Positions 24,867-35,975 of a stretch of DNA of 64,000 nucleotides are shown piece after piece; positions within the stretch are counted from its first letter, which is position 1, and each line of letters starts with the position of its first letter. This stretch comes from Escallonia rubra (lineage: Eukaryota; Streptophyta; Magnoliopsida; Escalloniales; Escalloniaceae). The position numbers were made by a program, and so were the translations under genes. The notes under the pieces were generated by a model, which saw nothing but the letters and a program-made list of their open reading frames with translations, was not told where the DNA came from and made no database searches. The DNA is taken from NCBI GenBank assembly GCA_033065855.1, contig JAVXUO010001261.1, forward strand, positions 186,001 to 250,000, read 5' to 3'.

Positions 24867-25105
24867 TTTTTTTTTTTTTTTTTTTGAGAAAGTAAGGAAT
24901 ATATACCAACCAAAAAGTATTTACATCATGTACCAACAGCGGGAATACATACAGGGAGGCAAAAGCACAAGGACTGGAAAAAACTATAAAACCTAAGGAA
25001 CTGAATGAGGAGCAAAACACCCCTGAAGGCACACCAGACTAGGAGTCATCGAACCATTCTTGTCAAAGCCCTCTACTGGAGGTAACAGCAAAGGACACCA
25101 TGGCT
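24867..25105 (-). mobile_element. LINE-like 3' end, minus strand
   Basis: On the minus strand the segment ends with GGTATATATTCCTTACTTTC, then TC and a long A run (T run at 24867-24885 on plus). This is the look of a plant L1-type 3' UTR with its poly-A tail. Only a few hundred bp remain and no reverse transcriptase is present. Confidence 0.5.
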
Positions 25106-25430
25106 GATGACAGCTGCAAAACGCCTTCCGTACCCTGGATCGAGGAGATCTAGAGCGTCCTTTGAGGAGGTGAACTCCTACATAGAGCAGATAGGACATT
25201 TGAGAAGAGAAGAGAGTGGATGTGGAATCCAAACTAGGAAGGAAAGAGTGATCAAGAGGGTGATCGGGGAGATCCAACACTGTTATTTCTACTATTTACC
25301 GTCTTTGTTATCTTTTGGCAGTATTTTTAAACTTGTAAGGCCATAAGGCCGCTTGCTTGGATACATTATGTACTTTTTCCATATCAATGCAATTCTCTGC
25401 TATTATCAAAAATAAAAACAAAAACAAAAA
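25106..25430 (+). mobile_element. LINE-like 3' end, plus strand
   Basis: The stretch ends ATGCAATTCTCTGCTATTAT followed by an A-rich AAAAATAAAAAC tail, as in many plant L1-type 3' ends. It abuts an opposite-strand LINE-like end and lies just 3' of the PORR gene. The 5' limit is uncertain. Confidence 0.4.
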
Positions 25431-25600
25431 AATGCTGCTCCCAATCTCTAATGAAGTGTTGATAAACACAAGACTATACTAAAAATATCTCGTGACACAG
25501 TAAATGCTGGTTTCATTCCAACAATTCAGGAGTTAAAAATCTGTAAGGAATTTGGCCCCCTTCCAGACATTGTTTAAAGGTTTAACAGAAGCAGCAGAGT

Positions 25601-26917
25601 TTAGTGAGAAGTATGTGTCTCGTCATCTGATTCATATTCAGAAAGTAGATCGTTATCTGACTCTCCTTCAGATTTGAAGCCGCTGTTATATCTACCACCA
25701 ACATTAGACAATAGATCATGTGTTCCACTTGCACCAGTGTGTTGCTTGTATAATCCTTTGCTCCTATCAAGCAATCCTTTTCTCATCATTCTCGAATACC
25801 TTTCCCTTATATCAGCAAGTGGATGTTTCTTCATGAGTTGATTACGGTCATAAGCTTCCCTCAGAACAACAGTTTGTGTGTCAGACTTCTTTGAAATGTA
25901 GAAAATGCCAGGATGACGCTCAAACACTTTTGTAAACTTCTGAGGCAAGGCCAGTGGTTTTCGGAGATTGCTCACATTTTGGCGCTCTGTTTTTTTCAGT
26001 ATGGTAAGATGCAGCAGCTCGTGGAAGACTCCAACAATCCTTTTCTCGGATACATCAGTACGGGGGTCCAAATTGGAGGCATCAGAGTAAGGAGAAGTAT
26101 AAGGGAGCCTCTGCCACTCTTCCAACCACTCTATGCATTTTCTTTTCAATCCAAAGCCCCTTGTGAATCCGATTGGAAAAGCTAAGGTTCCATCTCTAAT
26201 ACTTTCATTTCTTTGCTGGAAGGCAGCATTCTTCTCCAGCTGTGACACTGCAAGGTTATCATCCCAGGACTGGAGTCTCACACCAACACGATCATCAGGG
26301 AGGCGAACCAAAATGAAAAGCTCCGGGAAATATGGGATCAAGGAATGATGATAGTCATATGGCAAACCCATGTCCCATCTTAGCTGGTCAACTGTTTGCA
26401 AAGGAAGAGTCCTATCTTTAGTGAGCATGAGCAGCTTCCGTAGCCTGTCAAGAGTATCCCCCTGATATTGCTGGACGAGACTGAGTTCTTCATGGTGAAG
26501 ATTCAGAACATCTGTAGTCAAGCGGAACCAGGGCACAGAAGTGCCTCCACTGTCAAGTAAATGAAATTCATCAAAGACAGTGGGATATCTTCTCATAAAG
26601 GTAGAAATCTTAAGATCATGTGGGAGACCAAGTTGTCCTCGACACCTGGAGAGGTGGTAGACAGGAAGGCAGCACCTAGGAACGGAGGAGATGATGGAAA
26701 CAAGGATGCAAGCTGCCTTAAGATCCCTCTCACCGGCTACGACAGAATCCAATGCACCATCTTTTGCCCATTTCAACTTCACATTAACCAGGCTGAATCT
26801 CTGCTCGTAACTGAATCCTCCTCCCTTAAATCCATGACTGAAACCATACTTCCCCTTAATTGCCGACAACAACCACCGAACCATCTTTTGCTGATGCCAA
26901 TGACTAACTACTAACAA
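25601..26917 (-). CDS. PORR-domain organelle RNA-binding protein
   Basis: A single-exon frame of 438 residues. PORR (plant organelle RNA recognition) proteins such as WTF1, WTF9 and RPD1 bind group II introns in chloroplasts or mitochondria and aid splicing. The domain begins at VKLKWAKDGALDSVV (46-60) and runs to about residue 390, with LPHDLKISTFMRRYPTVF (98-115), DRLRKLLMLTKDRTLPLQ, LRWDMGLPYDYHHSLIPYFP and QKFTKVFERHPGIFYISKK in family order. The tail (about 408-438) is acidic. The N-terminus is basic and hydrophobic, as in an organelle presequence. A second Met at residue 12 (26884) begins MVRWLLSAIKGKYG and may be the true start, because it gives a cleaner mitochondrial-type presequence. 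Which organelle and which introns it serves cannot be told from sequence. No defect seen. Confidence 0.92.
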   Translation of the reverse strand: MLVVSHWHQQKMVRWLLSAIKGKYGFSHGFKGGGFSYEQRFSLVNVKLKWAKDGALDSVVAGERDLKAACILVSIISSVPRCCLPVYHLSRCRGQLGLPHDLKISTFMRRYPTVFDEFHLLDSGGTSVPWFRLTTDVLNLHHEELSLVQQYQGDTLDRLRKLLMLTKDRTLPLQTVDQLRWDMGLPYDYHHSLIPYFPELFILVRLPDDRVGVRLQSWDDNLAVSQLEKNAAFQQRNESIRDGTLAFPIGFTRGFGLKRKCIEWLEEWQRLPYTSPYSDASNLDPRTDVSEKRIVGVFHELLHLTILKKTERQNVSNLRKPLALPQKFTKVFERHPGIFYISKKSDTQTVVLREAYDRNQLMKKHPLADIRERYSRMMRKGLLDRSKGLYKQHTGASGTHDLLSNVGGRYNSGFKSEGESDNDLLSEYESDDETHTSH

Positions 26918-28245
26918 GCCTCAGCACCATAACAGGTTGAAATGAATTGGATTGGAGAAGACCACATAAAGATGAAACTAGCAGGCGCAAAGTGGAAATC
27001 GACGCAAGGTGTTGTTCCCTTTATTGTGTTTAATGAAAATTTAACATGTGTAACTCGTAAAGGCGTTCTACTACACGTTTTGAAATGCCTGCCAACCAAG
27101 TGCTCTGTGTAACTGAAGGCCAGCATATGGGGATACACGCAGAATATTGAGGAAAAGAGAATGGTTCAAGCCTAAGAAGTCTAAGAATCTAGACCTGCTT
27201 CCAATAAGAGCGGAAAATTGTGATGAGAAGGAAATCAACGACAATACTCATGAAGTGCATAGAAAGGAATCCCCCTGTACAAAAGAAGCAAAACCAAATC
27301 AAGTAATGTTGCATAGAAAACCTTATTCACGAACAAACATCAGCCAAAAGGGCCACAAGTGAAAAAAAGTACAACGCGAAGAAAGTAAGAAGCATTAAAA
27401 GGGAAAATGAGCTAGTATACTTTGAGATTCACGAACTAACCGCAGATATGACAGAAATACTGAAATAGTAGTAATGCGGCTACATATTCTCACCTATACT
27501 CAAAACTTCTTTCATGAACTATGATAGACTCTAATCAGTAACAAGTAAAAACTCCACAGTCGGGACATATCTACATACCTCTCCAAATTGTACAGCTACA
27601 TACATTTCTCGACCAAAAGAATCCGAAACAATAAACTTTGGAGATGCAGCGGATAAACATGACCCTATTGCGTCGATTTGAGCTGTATCTTTCACCAGGT
27701 TTATGATTTACACAACAACTTGCTAGTCAATCACAAACGAAACGCATATGCATACATATAACACGCGCCCAGAAAAGACCATGGCACGTGTATATCATAG
27801 TGACTAAAAGAGTTTTAGTCATCAAATATTTGAGTATGAAATTTGGCATTACAATTGCTATATCAAAAAACAGGTTGATAACAAGGTGAGTGTATCTGTT
27901 AGGCATTTCGTCGAACATGTTGTGTGCAGCTCACGAAGTAAAATAACTACGGAATAGATGGCAAAATCAATCTAGACAATGAAGATCATGGTGACAGATA
28001 TCATACAACTGACCTCTATGAGTTGCAAATTCAGACTACAACCCACCGATTTTTCCGTGTTAACTGCTGTTATGAACCCTTGGGAAAACAGTTGCAGCGG
28101 CACTTATTAAGGTGCTGTCCTTTCGCCAAGAATTTAACCCATATCTGCGTTGACCCTGCACCTACATATTTTGAACATTTATCGGAAGGTATAATTACAG
28201 CAATATTATGAGTTACGGTGAAATTACAACAAATGATACTAAAAT
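26918..28245. other. Upstream region of the PORR gene with possible minus-strand exons
   Basis: Two stretches look exon-like on the minus strand. 27579-27695 reads through SCLSAASPKFIVSDSFGREM and ends at GAG/GTATGT. 28014-28102 reads FITAVNTEKSVGCSLNLQLI and ends at GAG/GTCAGT. I recognise no family, the acceptor of the first is unclear, and alternative frames are also open in the second. They may be remnants of a host gene, PORR 5' sequence, or chance. Confidence 0.2.
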
Positions 28246-28590
28246 TTTAAAATGTAGCATGCCGACTAAATTTTAAAATATATCATGCCATGATTAACAA
28301 CTTCAAAAATGTATCGACCGTGTCCTACCGTCGTCATTGATATGTTAAAAAATCGTACATTTATCCTCAATTTAAAATCCTAATTTGAACCCTAATTTTC
28401 AAATTGGGTTTCAAAACCGTCTTCTCATTCTTCCCTAAGTCTTCCCCTACCCAGCTACCGGCCCTTCCACCCCCCCCCCCCCCCTTCCCCCGCCGCCCCT
28501 TCTTTTTCCCCAACTGCGCTGTCGCCCCTTCCCTTCCCCCCAACCCCACTGGCCACTGCCCACCCCTTCCATTTCCCCACCTCATTGCCC
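28246..28590. repeat. Repeat-like stretch with CCCTAAT motifs and a C-rich tract
   Basis: AT-rich sequence leads into paired CCCTAATTT/AAATTGGGTTT motifs and then a C run (28471-28486) and a CCCTTCCCC-rich block. The same succession occurs inside the MULE at 34050-35341, so this may be a truncated relative. No terminal repeats were seen. Confidence 0.3.
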
Positions 28591-28595
28591 ATCCC

Positions 28596-29464
28596 CAGGG
28601 GCGGACCTATGTTGTGGCAAGGGGGGCCCCCCTCATTTCTGATTTTTTTTTTGGGTTTTCGGGAATCACACCTCCCCGAGACCACAACTCGGCGCTGTCT
28701 CTCTCTCTCATCAGTGGACAGTGGACGTAACGATTGGCGACTAGATCTGGCATATTGCCGACGACGCCACCGACTGAATGGTCTGAACCCACCTTGTAGA
28801 TCTCCGACCGGCGACCAGATCTTAAAGAAACGGCACTCCGCCGGCGACCAGATCTCCGAGTCTTTGTTCGGCGTCCGACCACGCAACCAGTCACCAGATC
28901 TGCTTGACGGAGTGCCACTGCTTGACGCCGTCCGACCACGCGACCAGATCTGCTTGGCGGAGTGCCTTACCCAGTCACCCTGTCGGCTGCTGGCGACTGC
29001 GAGCTACTGCACGGACGATTGCTGGGATTTGCTGCTGGGAATTTGTCTGTTGTCTGTTGCTTCATCCCAATTCGTGGTGGAGCTGCATCCAGCCGTGGTG
29101 AATTTGAGTGTTGTCTACTTGAAACTTGAGTGCTTGATGGAGTGACACACTGGTTTGGTAAATTATCGTTAACTTATTGTTATTATTTATTTTATATTTG
29201 TATGTCGATGTTTATGCTACAGATTTGGGTTATGTTGCATGTATATAAATGTCAATACAAATATATTTGTACATTAAAAGTATCATAAACCTAGAGTTTA
29301 ATTCTAAAATTTTGAGTATCAAAACATTGGTATAGTTTAATTTCAGTGATTATATAGAGATTTAAAAAAATCTCTATATAATATTATTTTACTATAAATT
29401 TTTTTTTAGTGCATTTAATAGAATTTTTGCACCCCCTGAAAAAAAAATTCTGGTTCCGCCCCTG
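28596..29464. mobile_element. TIR element with CAGGGGCGGA ends, hAT-like
   Basis: The left end CAGGGGCGGACCTATGTTGT and the minus-strand right end CAGGGGCGGAACCAGAATTT form inverted termini of at least 10 bp. CAGGG-type ends are common in plant hAT elements, but no clear 8-bp duplication is present, so the superfamily is not settled. The 869-bp inside is GC-rich in its first half with a 186-codon frame of no known domain, which may be captured host sequence. Confidence 0.5.
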
Positions 29465-30140
29465 GGTGTGTGTGGGTGTATACATGTGTGCGCGTGATTT
29501 ATGTGTGATTGCTTTGTGCAGTCGTGTGTGTGTTTATATACAACATGTGTGTTTGTGTGTAACTCTGTGTTCTACAGTGTGTGTTTTGTGTGTGTGTGTG
29601 TGTGTGCGTGTGCGCGCATGCGTGGTTGCTTAGGTGAAGTATGTTTTGTCGTGTGATGTGCACCCGTGTGTGTGTGTGTCTTGTTATGTGTAATTTTGTG
29701 AGTGTTGCAGTTAATCTCTCTCTCTCTCTCTCTCTCTCTTGCGCGCGTGCGCGTGTATGAGTGTAAGCATGCGTGCGCGTGTGTGTATGTGTGTTTTGTT
29801 GTGTGATGTGCAGCCTTGTGCGAGTATGTGCGCGTTTATATTAATGTGTGTTTTGGTATTTGTGTGCATGCGGGCATGTATCAGTGTGTGCAACCATGCG
29901 CACTAGTATGGGTGTGGTGGTGTGCAATGTGGTGTGTGTGCGCATTGTTTTTTTCGCAGCTGTGTAGGTGTCTTGTGTATGCTAATGTGCAGCTATTTGT
30001 TGGTGGGTGTTTTTGGTCTGATGTTTTAGCTGTGCATGCATGTGTGTTCCGTGTGCAAATGTGTATGTGTGTATGCGCGCGGCTATGTAGAGGTTGTGTG
30101 TCGTTCGCTGTCTTATAGAGTTACGCGAGGGTGTGCGTGT
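29465..30140. repeat. GT-rich degenerate microsatellite region
   Basis: Nearly 700 bp of imperfect TGTG/GCGTG repeats with a CT run at 29716-29739 and GCGCGCGTGCGCG pieces. It begins exactly at the right end of the TIR element. Cys/Val-rich short frames here are composition artefacts. Confidence 0.85.
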
Positions 30141-31559
30141 GTGTACGCGAGAGTGATTACGAGAGTTAGAAAAGCTGGCTTGGGTCGGACAAACATTGAG
30201 AAAATATGTAGCTAATGGGTTTCAATTTTAAAACCAAACTAGGAAATTTGTTTGGCTTCATTTTGATGGAAATGCAGGTGAACAAAGAAAGATTATATTG
30301 GGAATGACAATTTGATGGATAAGATAGGAGCAAGAATAATAAATATTAAGATTGTAAGTACGTGATTAAGTACAGTTACATGCAAACCAGGAAGTAGTTG
30401 GTCAATGACATCCCCAAGCAAGTGCTATGGTTTATATATAAGACCAACTAAGGAAAGTCGTACGATTTAAAGCTCGGTGATTATAACATCTGACGAATTG
30501 TGTGATCTTTGCTCTTTCTTGTGCTTTATATATCGCATACTCTAGACACCCACTTTTGTATCCTTGTTTTATCCTTTTGGTTATGGACTTTATTATTAAA
30601 TAAATATATTAGTATTATTAGTCTACGCCTATTAATATATTTATTAGTCTACGTCTAGTAATATATAATAAGAGTGATTTAATTAAGTCCAATTCAACAA
30701 GTGGTCCAGTCCAGTTAGAGTCTAATCCACTGAGTGACTTAATCCGGTCAAAGTCCGATCTAGTTGGTTAAACCGATCCAGTTAGTTACTCATCAGTTAA
30801 GAGATTCTGACTTGATTTAGATGAGTCGGAATTAACTTGTCATCGATTTTTGATGCACTTTAATTTCTTTGATTTAGATGTGACTTCGGTAATTCCGAAA
30901 TCTGGTGCATCTCATCTGTCTTTATAGATCTTAATAGGAAAAAATCTTATTTAATTATGGCATGAACCGCCAAGTTTTCGACAAACCAGCTGGTAATTAA
31001 CTTTTTTGTCTTTGATTTAAATCGTATATTCTTCTCTATCAGAGACATTAGACTTGAAAAAAAAAATTATCAGTTTTTTAGAGTCCTGAGGCCACTAAAA
31101 ATTGACCCATTAGGCTTCAGGATTAGAGGTCTGGTTTCTCTCAAGAAATTTTGGACATTTCTTCCCTAGAATTGTTGCACTATTTATAGCGAGAATTATG
31201 TAACAATAGTGAAGATAATTCTCATTTTCTTAATCGAGTCGCATCATGAATCCATTCCAATGTCATCCTGAGTCGTCTAAGTAAGCTCCATTTCGAGATA
31301 ACTTTTATATTCCTTTTATACGTTAGACTGAGAGTCTAGATCGTCTCCCCTCCTTGCGACCATATCTTGGTTAAAAATTTGAAAGCTACAAAAAGAGTTT
31401 CAAGTTTGACTTTTGTTCAACTAGACAAAGTTGTGTCAAGACCGATATTTAGACCACCTTCTATAGGGCTCGGTCAGAATAGCATGGTTTTAATTTATGT
31501 TTGTCCGACCGGATACTTGGCCACTCGACCCCCGATGTTGGGTTCAAACCAAAATTGTG
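30141..31559. other. No gene recognised; possible LTR-type sequence
   Basis: AT-rich DNA with GGTCCAGTCCAGTTAGAG-like and GGTCAAAGTCCGAT-like motifs (30700-30800). It may be the upstream part of the retroelement fossil that follows, but no terminal repeat was identified. Confidence 0.3.
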
Positions 31560-33640
31560 TGATAGATTAGGATCTAGTATATGCACCATCTTATTGCAAT
31601 TTTTAAAGGCCAAAAAAATAATAAAAACAAAATAAAGACCATTAGGATATAACGAGTGCCTAACACATTCCCGTAGTACGCATTCCCGTTGTATAAAATG
31701 CTTTACATGATATAATTATTTTTTGTTCCGTGACTAAAGCACGTGGAGAATTGTCCCAACCTACCCATTTGAGAGCAACGGTAGAAACCCTAAGCTTCCT
31801 AGTTACGAAGTGATTTTGACTATAACCACACCTCCAAGGCCTAATACCGAGACCTCTTGTACTTTGGTATATTAAATAACTTGTGTGCACGTATCAATGA
31901 TCATCCATCATTAAGTCCATTAGTTACAGATAAGAGGTAAACCGTACAAGTAAAGGTGATGGAATAACCTTACACCCATAGTCAAATAAAACAAACACCC
32001 TGACCATTTATGAGATCTACCCTTCAAAGTGAACACATGCCAGTAATATGGCATATCACAGGGAAACTGACCAATATTCCATAGAATAAAAGGTGGGGGC
32101 GTGAAAAAGGTGTCTCTGATCAACTGGACGGTTAGTCTGCAGGCACCATTTCTCCATAACTAAATGGGCCGATTTACCCTATTTAAAATATTCAAAAATC
32201 CATCACTGGTTAATCGAACGGTAAACCCAACTAGGGTTTACCATACAGTTCTCCCGTGGCCACCCTAAAAGTCCCAAAAAATAAAGTTCTAATTAGCTGC
32301 CCTGTAAACCCAAAAGGTGTACTGGACTATTCGTCAGAACCCATGTTTTTTTTAGGTATAAACCGACCAGTTTATATGCGTTTAATGTGTTGTTTTCACT
32401 CAGTGTTTTATTCCCTATACAGTTAAGGGCAAGAAACTCTAGTAAGGGGGTACGTCCATAAAACTCAAGCAAATTTCAGTGGACAAAGAATTCCTCAGCT
32501 TAATGACCTAGCCCTGATCCTCGGTGAGTTACAAAAGGATTTCCAAACCAAATTCACCGCCTTAGTAGTGCAACGTGCAAAGACCGCCATGGATGTGGAA
32601 TTACAAATGAAAAAGGATTAGAATAGAGACTCCGAGAATAGCTAAATGTAGCGATGGAGAAGAAAAAGAGGAAGATGATATCCCAAACTGAAAGTAGATT
32701 GACAGTAACAGTCTGATGATGAAAGGAAGGTAGTTGTCCCATAATAGAAAGAAAAACTAGTAGAACTTGAGTAACAGATTACTAAAATGAATAAGGCTGA
32801 TGACCCAATGGACCTCAGTACCTTTACCTTGGGCCCGGAAGATAAATTCTCACCAAAGCTTAAGATGCCTATATGGAGAAGATTGATGGGACGATGGTTC
32901 CCAAAGTTCATGTGAAGACCTACATGTGCATGTTAGCTCCTTATGGAGTTAACGAGAATAAGTTGATCCAGCTTTTCCATCACACTTTGATCGGATGCTG
33001 CTTGATGATTCCTTACTCTCAACGACTCATAAGTGTGAATATGTGAAGATGTAGTTAAAGAATTTATTAATCACTATCCGTACAATGCTGATTTGGACAT
33101 CACCCGAACAAACTTGGAGACTACCAATTCGAACTTAATCTGGTGGAGGAACAAGGCTACTCAGATGGTTAACTGCCCCTCAGAAGAGGAAAATGTTAAC
33201 ATAAAAAGGAATAACTTACTACCTGTGTATGATGAATATGTATCTGGGCACTATCAATTTCCTTCAAAGCACTAATTAGATCCCTAGTACAAATTGAAGA
33301 TGATATCAATCAACGGACCTTATCACGAAAGGCTAAGCCGGGAGGATACCGCGTCGGTGTGAGGAATGTTTATGCTTACTCAAAGCTAGCCAGTGCGAAC
33401 AATGTCAACAATATGGGATCGCAATAGGTGGTGTCATAGAAAGCTAGCTCCGAACCCCGACCACCATTCACAAAGGCATGATCGTCAAGTTGCCACCTAC
33501 TCCTACACTGACTGTTTTACCCGAAGGATATGATGCCCAAGCCGATTGTGCTTATCATCAAGGGGTCGGTCATCACACCAAAAGTGCATCACCCTCCGTC
33601 ATGCCATTTGATGTTTTATTAACAAAGGTCAAGTGTCTCC
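31560..33640 (+). mobile_element. Tat/Ogre-type Ty3 retrotransposon fossil (leader and gag remnant)
   Basis: The 31640-32330 stretch, with GAGTGCCTAACACATTCCCG, looks like the transcribed leader of a Tat/Ogre-type element. From about 32450 a decayed gag follows on the plus strand. Recognisable pieces are VHVKTYMCMLAPYGVNENKL (near 32905), NLLPVYDEYVSG (near 33215) and the finger start CAYHQGVGHHTK (near 33550). It carries multiple breaks and no pol was found. The finger is of the same variant type as in copy A's gag. It is old and plainly dead. Confidence 0.6.
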
Positions 33641-34049
33641 TCTCGCCAAACTGAATGTAAGGAAAGAACCTTTGCCCACATATAGCGTGAACATAGCGTT
33701 GAATCTTTCTACGCTCATTGTGTTGGCATACCAGTTGGTATACCAGTTGGTAGGTATGTAATATCCCTCACTTTTCGAGCTATTTAAGGTAACTATCTGT
33801 GACCCAAAAAAATAAACGTGCAATAATTGTGAACAATGCTCGGGTATTAGTAGAGTATGCAAGCTTAAAATGATTTTGAGGTCAAAATGTAATTTTGAAA
33901 ACTTTTGGGGTCATTTGTAAGTTTGAAAAACTTTGGGGGCTAATTTGCAAATTTGAAAAGTATGCATTTATTTGTCAAGATTTTAGAAATTAGCTCAATT
34001 ACAATTGCCACCTCCTACTTATTTTAATTTTGACTGATTTTATTATAAA

Positions 34050-35341
34050 GGGCTAATGACACTTATGTCCCTGAAGTTTGGGAGTAATTACACTCAAGGA
34101 CACAAAGTTTCAAAATGTAACACTTATGTCCATCGACAAACGGAACCCTAAAAATCTTAACGGTTTTAATGAAAAGACTGTATTGCCCCTGAGTTAGAAC
34201 CTTATTTTTTTTAATGCCATTACATCATTAAAAAAAAAGACTTGTTTTCATCTTTACATTACTCTTAACCCCCCCCCCCAACCCCCACCCCCCTCATCTG
34301 CATCCCCCTTCCCCGTCACCCACCCACGCCTGCATCCCCCTTCCCCGTCACCCACCCACCCATTCTTCCTCCCCTTCCCCGGCGCCGCATCCCACCTGCC
34401 TCCCCCTTCCCCGTCACCCACCAGCCTCTTATTCCTCCCCTTCCCCGGCGCCGCACCCCATCTGCCTCCCCCTTCCTCGTCACCCCGTCACCGCCTACCT
34501 CCCCCTTCCCCGTCAACGCCCACCCCGGATCAGCAACTAGTCCTTTTATTGCCACGACACCCCCTTTCCGCCGGCTGAAACTTCACCTCGTCAGTTGAAA
34601 CCACTTCGCTTGTATGAGAGATCTGCGGCGAAGATGAAGATCTGTCACGGCGGCGACGATGTGGGGCTGAGGGAAGGACAGCGACGACGTGGGTTTGGAG
34701 GAAGGGAGGGGGCTTGGGTTACCGGCGACATGGGTCGAGGGAGGGAGCTGGGGCTGCTGGCAGCGAGATTCCAGATGTGGATAAACCCTAATTTCAAAAT
34801 TAGGGTTCCGAAACCCTAATTTTAAGGTTTCAAAACCCTAACTTTTAAATTAGGGTTGATTTTGAAACCCTAATTAAATCATTTGGACGGGAGAGGGAGG
34901 CGACGGCCAGCGGGGACTTCAGATTCACTGGCAATGGGAGAGAGAACATAAAACCCTAATTTGCAAATTAAAGTTTCAAGAAAACCCTAATTTGCAAATT
35001 AGGGTTTCAAGAAAATCCTAATTTTCAAATTAGGGTTTCAAGAATATCCAAATTTGTAAATTAGGGTTTCAAGAATATCCTAAAAATAAAATTGATAAAT
35101 AAATCATATATAATAATAAACAAATATTTTTCAATATATACAGTACAAGGGGTAATATCGTCATTTTAAAAATACATATTGATGACATCATACAAAAAGT
35201 ACAATTTTTGGATGGAACCCTAACGGATGGACACGGCTGATACATTTTAAAAGTGTTTGGTCACGGAATGTTATATTTTGAAACTCGTTGTCCTTGGCTG
35301 TAATTATACCCAAATCTCAGGGATATAAGTGTAATTTGCCC
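34050..35341. mobile_element. Mutator-like TIR element (non-autonomous) with perfect 9-bp target duplication
   Basis: TATTATAAA flanks both sides (34041-34049 and 35342-35350). The left end GGGCTAATGACACTTATGTC and the minus-strand right end GGGCAAATTACACTTATATC begin terminal inverted repeats of roughly 100 bp. Size 1292 bp. The inside is a C-rich block (34268-34560), a short GC-rich exon-like stretch (34595-34770) and an array of paired CCCTAAT/ATTAGGG motifs. No transposase. Long TIRs, a 9-bp duplication and GC-rich cargo suggest a MULE, perhaps a Pack-MULE, though the cargo's parent is not recognised. Confidence 0.82.
34778..35085. repeat. Tandem palindromic telobox-like repeats
   Basis: Repeated AAACCCTAATTT-N-AAATTAGGGTTT units, each an inverted repeat around a few bases, in two blocks (34784-34885 and 34950-35085). 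AAACCCTAA is the plant telobox motif. A shorter set lies in the related MULE at 57545-57595. Confidence 0.75.
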
Positions 35342-35559
35342 TATTATAAAATGTGGGATGGAATTTTATGGAAAAAAAAGAAAACAAAATCAGAAAATAA
35401 TTTTGGGAAGAAAAGGAAGAAAAAAAAAAGAAAAGAAGAAATAGTAAGCAAGAACAAAAAATAGAGAAGAACAAAGAGGGGGGGAAGAAGAAGAAATTCG
35501 GGCAAGAATCATAGAGAGAGGGATCTCTTCAAGGGTATCTCTCTACACATTCTAAGTGT

Positions 35560-35975
35560 GATTTAAGTTTTTGTGTGTGTGTTTTTAGACACTGTTTGCA
35601 TGTATGTGTGTTCATTGGGTGTGTTTAGGTATTACCGTTGTAGGATTATAGGGGATTTGAGAGTGTAAATGTGTGTGTGTTTTTGGCAAGTATATGTGTA
35701 TTTAGTGTGTGTAGGGGTATGGAAAAGTGACCGTGAGTGTGGTCGGTGTGGTCAGTGTGTGTGTGTGTATCCAGGTAAAATATGTGTGGGTAGGGGAGAG
35801 ATAACCGTATGTTATGGTATATTTTTGTGTGAGCGCAAGTGTGTGTGTGATAATATGTGTGAAATTGTGTGTATAGTAGGTGTAGCTATATGAGTTATAG
35901 TGTATTTGGGTAAGGGTATGTGTGCTAGATGTATGTTTGCGAGCTGTGTGAGTATGTGTACAAGTGTGTGTGTGT
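35560..35975. repeat. GT-rich degenerate microsatellite region
   Basis: Imperfect TGTGTGTG repeats inside the LTR-type fossil. Frames here are Cys/Val-rich by composition only. Confidence 0.75.

Noticed and set aside
28585-29145. 186-codon plus-strand frame inside the TIR element at 28596
   Set aside because: No recognisable domain, starts outside the element and crosses its border, and the composition is low in complexity.
29409-30118. Cys/Val-rich frames in the GT-rich tract
   Set aside because: They are translations of TGTG repeats.
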